50,322 nucleotides of DNA from Kaiparowitsia implicata GSE-PSE-MK54-09C (GTDB lineage: Bacteria > Cyanobacteriota > Cyanobacteriia > Elainellales > Elainellaceae), in assembly GCA_019359435.1 (NCBI GenBank), contig JAHHHI010000100.1, positions 1 through 50,322 of the forward strand, written 5' to 3'. Position numbers and translations under genes: made by a program. The notes beneath the pieces are model-generated. The model was not told where the DNA came from. It saw only the letters and a list, made by a program, of their open reading frames with translations, and did not search any database. Shown in pieces: positions 47,251 to 50,322 of this stretch. Position 1 is the stretch's first letter. Each line of letters opens with the position of its first letter.

Positions 47251-47336
47251 GCCCAACAAGTCGATGAAGCGGACGGTTGAGATATCCTGGTGGTGATGCT
47301 GAGGTTGTCTGCCGCCGCTTATCTTGGTCGTTGGGC
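47251..47336 (+). repeat. attC-like recombination site 1
   Basis: R'' GCCCAAC at 47251-47257 pairs 7/7 with R' GTTGGGC at 47330-47336. The inner arms AAGTCGATGAAGCGG and, on the other strand, GACCAAGATAAGCGG pair with one unpaired G, the extrahelical base typical of attC. Total length is 86 bases, in the attC range. The folD ATG follows 14 bases after the site, as in gene cassettes. No integrase is in the window. Confidence 0.75.
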
Positions 47337-47349
47337 AAAGCAATTTATC

Positions 47350-47376
47350 ATGATTCTAGACGGAAAATCACTAGTA
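47350..47376 (+). pseudogene. folD: 5' fragment of folD (first nine codons)
   Basis: ATG ATT CTA GAC GGA AAA TCA CTA GTA encodes MILDGKSLV, the conserved opening of FolD. The last two bases TA (47375-47376) are one half of the IS630 target duplication. Joined across the IS to 48664 it continues [13 protein letters not shown] in frame. Confidence 0.8.
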
Positions 47377-48661
47377 CTCTGAAGCGGAAGTAGATCTACT
47401 ATTCAGGGGTAGAGCGAAGGGAACTGAGTTGCTATGGCAAGACTTATGGCTACCCCTATCACGCTAACGCCCGAGGAACAGACTGCCCTTGAGAAAATAG
47501 CTCGGCGACCGAGCACCGCCCAGCAGATTGCGCTGCGAGCAACCATCATCTTGCGTGCTGCCCAGGGTGCCAGGCATGGTGAGATTGCACGGGAACTCAG
47601 TATCACCAAAGATACGAGTCGGCTATGGCGCAACCGGTGGCTAGAGTTGAGTGCTCGCAGGCTACCGGTCGAGGCCCGTCTCCAGGATGCGCCTCGACCG
47701 GGGTGCCCGCCCACGTTCACCCTAGAGCAAATCACTCAGCTATATGCCCTGGCCTGCGCCCCGCCCGAGCAGTATGGTCGCCCCATCAGCCATTGGACCG
47801 GTTCCGAGTTGGCGGATGAGATGATGAAGCAGGGAATTGTCGAGACTATCAGCCCCCGACATGTCGGACGATTGTTAGCCGAAGCTGACCTGAAGCCCCA
47901 CCAGACTCGCTACTGGCTCCATCCCCCCCGGATCCTGAGTTCGCCGCTAAAGTCACCGACATCTGCGTGGTCTACGAGCAGGCCGCTGAGCGGGCTGAGC
48001 GGGGCGAATTGACCTATAGCCTCGACGAGATGACTGGCATTCAAGCCCTAGAACGAACCATGCCCAATCTAGACATGAAACCAGGGCGTTGTGAAAAGGT
48101 GGAGTTTGAGTACATCCGTCATGGCACCCAGACCTTAATTGCCTCGCTGAATGTCGCGACCGGTCAGATCGACCAGGCCAGCGTCGGTGACACGCGAACC
48201 GAGGCTGATTTAGACACTCATCTCAGAGCCCTCCTCGGCCCAGCACCCACCGCCCCCAAAATTCACCTCGTGATGGATTGTCTCAATACCCATCAATCGG
48301 AGTCTTTGGTGCGCTTAGGGGCTGAACTTGAGCCTGAACCCATCGAGCTAGGCGAAAAGGGTAAATCGGGCATCCTGACCTCAATGGCCACTCGCTCTGA
48401 TTTCTTGAAAGACCCTTCCCATCGGCTGGTTGTGCATTTCACCCCTAAACATTCGTCCTGGCTCAATCAAATTGAAGTCTGGTTTAGTATCCTGGTGCGC
48501 AAACTCCTACGCCGCTCCAGTTTCACTAGCCAGGCTGACCTCAAAGCCAAGATCCTCGCTTTCGTGGACTACTTTAATCGCACTTTGGCCAAGCCCTTCA
48601 AATGGAATTACACCGGTAAACCCTTGACCTCATGACCAGTAGACCTATTTATGCCTTCAGG
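47377..48661 (+). mobile_element. IS630-family element inserted in folD
   Basis: The element is 1285 bases and is flanked by duplicated TA (47375-47376 and 48662-48663), the target of IS630/Tc1 elements. Ends CTCTGAAG.. at left and, inverted, CCTGAAGG.. at right are related imperfect repeats, extended by shared TCTACT sequence about 18 bases inside. It carries one transposase made by a -1 frameshift. Confidence 0.88.
47434..48635 (+). CDS. IS630-family transposase with -1 frameshift
   Basis: ORF A (from 47434) encodes two HTH domains (HGEIARELSITKDTSRLWRN and HWTGSELADEMMKQG) up to YWLHPP. At a run of seven C (47943-47949) a -1 shift continues as DPEFAAKVTDICVVYEQA into the DDE domain. That domain carries SLDEMTGIQALER, IHLVMDCLNTHQSES and HFTPKHSSWLNQIEVWFS (Asp, Asp, Glu), ending at 48635. 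C-run slippage is a known expression control in IS630 elements, so the element may be functional. Confidence 0.88.
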
Positions 48662-48663
48662 TA

Positions 48664-49443
48664 CTAGCTAAAGAAATCACAGAAAAGTTACGCAATCGCG
48701 TATCACATCTGAAGGCGAACACCGGCGAAACGCTGATCTTGGCTACCATTCTGGTGGGCAACGATCCAGCGTCGGAGACCTATGTGAAAATTAAAGGTAA
48801 CGCCTGTCGACGAATCGGAATGGAGTCCCAAAAGGTTGTTTTGCCCGAAGATACAACAACTGGAGAACTTTTGAAGACAATCGACGGACTCAACGAGAAT
48901 CCGAAGGTTCACGAGATACTTCTTCAACACCCTGTTCCTTCCCAGATAAACGAGCGTCTTTGCTTTGATAGAATTGCGATTGAAAAGGATGTTGATGGAG
49001 TCACAAGCCAAGGGTTCGGACTGATGTCAATGGATGAATCTGCTTTCGGATCAGCGACCCCTGCTGGCATCATTCGGCTTTTGGAGCACTACGAAATAGC
49101 GATAGCGGGAAAAAATGCTGTAGTAGTTGGTCGCAGCCCAATCTTAGGAAAACCGATGGCGATGATGCTCTTGCGTAGAAATGCGACAGTTACCATCTGC
49201 CATTCGCGGACTGAGGGTTTAGAAGATCACATTGGCAGAGCTGATATTGTAGTCGGAGCAGTCGGCAAGCCCGAGTTTATCAGAGCAGATTGGATCAAGG
49301 ACGGGGCGGTAGTTATTGACGCCGGGTATCATACTGAAGGAATTGGAGATGTTGAATTGACAGGAGTGAAAGCCAGATGTTTAGCCTATACTCCGGTGCT
49401 AGGAGGAGTCGGTCCCATGACGATTGCTACCCTAATAGAATAG
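48664..49443 (+). pseudogene. folD: folD (methylene-THF dehydrogenase/cyclohydrolase), 3' part after IS630
   Basis: 259 residues continue from [16 protein letters not shown]. Visible FolD features are [13 protein letters not shown] with the catalytic Tyr/Lys, [12 protein letters not shown] with Gln, [10 protein letters not shown], the NADP site [13 protein letters not shown] and the end [13 protein letters not shown]. Intact FolD interconverts methylene-, methenyl- and formyl-tetrahydrofolate in the cytoplasm. With the 5' piece the original protein would have 268 residues, slightly short for the family. The gene lies between two attC-like sites, so it appears to be a cassette copy rather than the housekeeping gene. 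Internal starts (for example 48739) could give a truncated product that lacks the first helix. Confidence 0.85.
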
Positions 49444-49467
49444 ACGGTTCAAGCCGCTGAACGGAAG

Positions 49468-49537
49468 GCCCAACAAGTCGATGGATGAGAACGCCTACTC
49501 GCTGCGCTCTTAGCCGTCCATCATCTCTGCGTTATGC
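49468..49537 (+). repeat. attC-like recombination site 2 (weaker)
   Basis: R'' GCCCAAC (49468-49474) and the adjoining AAGTCGATG are identical to site 1. The R' candidate is GTTATGC (49531-49537), pairing 5/7. Arms GATGGATGAG and GGACGATGATGG-type sequence pair imperfectly. It begins 25 bases after the folD stop, as expected for the site at the end of a cassette. Confidence 0.55.
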
Positions 49538-49595
49538 TGCTTTAAGTTGTCAGCAAGGCTATTCTTTAAAGCCTATTTGTCTAGGGGCAATCTTC

Positions 49596-50222
49596 GTGAT
49601 CTTCGTAACAGGCGCAACTGGAAGGGTTGGGAGCAAGTTGGTTGAATCACTTTTGCGATCAGGCAAAAGGGTAAAGGTGTTAGTCCGAAATCCACAGAAA
49701 GTAACAATTCTCAAAGCCTTGGGAGCATCAGCTTTCTTGGGAGACCTCAACCAATCAGATCATTTAGAGGAAGCATTACGGGAGTGCGATCACCTTTTTT
49801 CTATCCCTCCCAACACTCTGAATCAAGCACAGCAAGAGATTCAACTCTTCCAAGCCGCTAAACGGGCTAATATACGCCGTGTTGTCAAATTATCCACGGT
49901 TAAATCTGATCCTGAATCACCTTGTCATTTTTTTAAGCAACATGCGATTGCAGAGCAATACTTAAAACAATCTGACATGGAGTTTACAATTGTGCAGTCG
50001 AACTCGTTCATGCAAAACTTCCTATGGTTTACGCATGAGATGAGGATCAAAGGCACTTTGTCTCTACCGATGAGAGTCGCGAAGACAGCACCTATAGATA
50101 TTCGTGATGTTGTGCGTGTTTCATCTGAAATTTTGGTAAAGGAAGGTCATGAGGGAAAAGTTTATAACCTAACGGGTTCAGGACTACTCTCGTTGCCAGG
50201 GTTGATTCATTGTAAGAGGTGA
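49596..50222 (+). CDS. NmrA-like NAD(P)-binding protein, 3' truncated by IS
   Basis: About 208 residues from GTG 49596, which has AGGGG nine bases upstream; the frame opens earlier but runs through the attC site. FVTGATGRVGSKLVESLL is the Rossmann NAD(P) motif of NmrA/atypical SDR proteins, followed by VLVRNPQKV, LGDLNQSDHL and FTIVQSNSFMQNFLWF. They are commonly quinone or NAD(P)H-sensing reductases. The genuine sequence ends at LLSLP; the last residues GLIHCKR come from the IS end at 50197. The gene follows attC site 2, so it may be another cassette gene. Confidence 0.82.
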   Translation: MIFVTGATGRVGSKLVESLLRSGKRVKVLVRNPQKVTILKALGASAFLGDLNQSDHLEEALRECDHLFSIPPNTLNQAQQEIQLFQAAKRANIRRVVKLSTVKSDPESPCHFFKQHAIAEQYLKQSDMEFTIVQSNSFMQNFLWFTHEMRIKGTLSLPMRVAKTAPIDIRDVVRVSSEILVKEGHEGKVYNLTGSGLLSLPGLIHCKR

Positions 50223-50322
50223 AAAATCTGGTCAATTTGGTTGGCGAGCGTTCGTAGAGCGGAGGTCAGCGAATGAAATCCATTGAGCCGGAGCACATTG
50301 ATAGTAATGGTTCGAAATAGCG
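50197..50322 (-). mobile_element. 3' end of an IS, probably ISAs1-like (right contig edge)
   Basis: Perfect inverted copy of 2-127. The transposase C-terminus runs on the minus strand to the TGA at 50209-50207. The IS terminus starts CAGGGTTGATTC at 50197 and interrupts the NmrA-like gene. Both edge copies point their 3' ends into the window. Confidence 0.7.

Overview
The window looks like a contig from a filamentous or mat-type cyanobacterium. The palindrome GCGATCGC is scattered through almost every gene. Several families typical of cyanobacteria are present: WD40/AAA-like proteins, HopA1-type proteins, and PCAT transporters with a cyclic-nucleotide-binding domain. Mobile DNA is dense: ISAs1-like, IS4-like, IS605/TnpB, IS1, IS5 and IS630 elements plus small non-autonomous derivatives. 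No rRNA, tRNA or CRISPR was found. Both contig edges lie in the same IS, as inverted 126-bp copies, and each edge IS has cut into a gene.

Layout. 0.1-4.8 kb (minus strand): an STAND-like AAA/WD40 protein truncated by the left IS, a lipoprotein serine hydrolase coupled to it, and a small hypothetical. 5.0-7.3 kb (plus): a secreted small Cys protein and a five-repeat secreted beta-lactamase-fold hydrolase. 7.4-8.8 kb: an HTH/AAA-like protein. 8.9-10.3 kb: a decayed IS4-like element. 10.5-22.6 kb is visibly richer in G+C than its surroundings. It carries a degenerate P-loop protein, two P-type cation pumps, an ExoD-like protein and a CNNM/CorC protein, then a truncated tnpB and a truncated replication/primase-like gene cut off near an IS1. 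It reads as material of different origin.

23.5-37.6 kb is the most interesting part, a complete RiPP locus. On the minus strand lie three precursor peptides with double-glycine-type leaders, a small membrane protein, an APH-fold kinase, a HopA1-family protein, an aldo/keto reductase-like protein and a parvulin-type prolyl isomerase. Divergently on the plus strand lie an HTH protein resembling the front half of an IS630 transposase, a cNMP/C39-peptidase/ABC exporter, a HlyD-type adaptor and a second prolyl isomerase. The kinase plus HopA1 pair is the dehydration machinery of class V lanthipeptides and thioamitides. Two of the three cores have no cysteine, so the products may be dehydrated, or reduced to D-amino acids, rather than lanthionine-ringed.

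37.8-45.5 kb: a large hybrid sensor kinase, an IS1-derived MITE, a PD-(D/E)XK nuclease-like protein, a broken DNA-alkylation-repair gene, an intact IS5 and a LysR regulator. 45.7-50.3 kb: a beta-propeller protein divergent from the LysR gene, followed by what looks like an integron cassette array without a visible integrase. An attC-like site precedes a folD cassette, and a second attC-like site precedes an NmrA/SDR gene. folD is split cleanly at a TA by an IS630 with a -1 frameshift, and the NmrA gene is cut by the edge IS.
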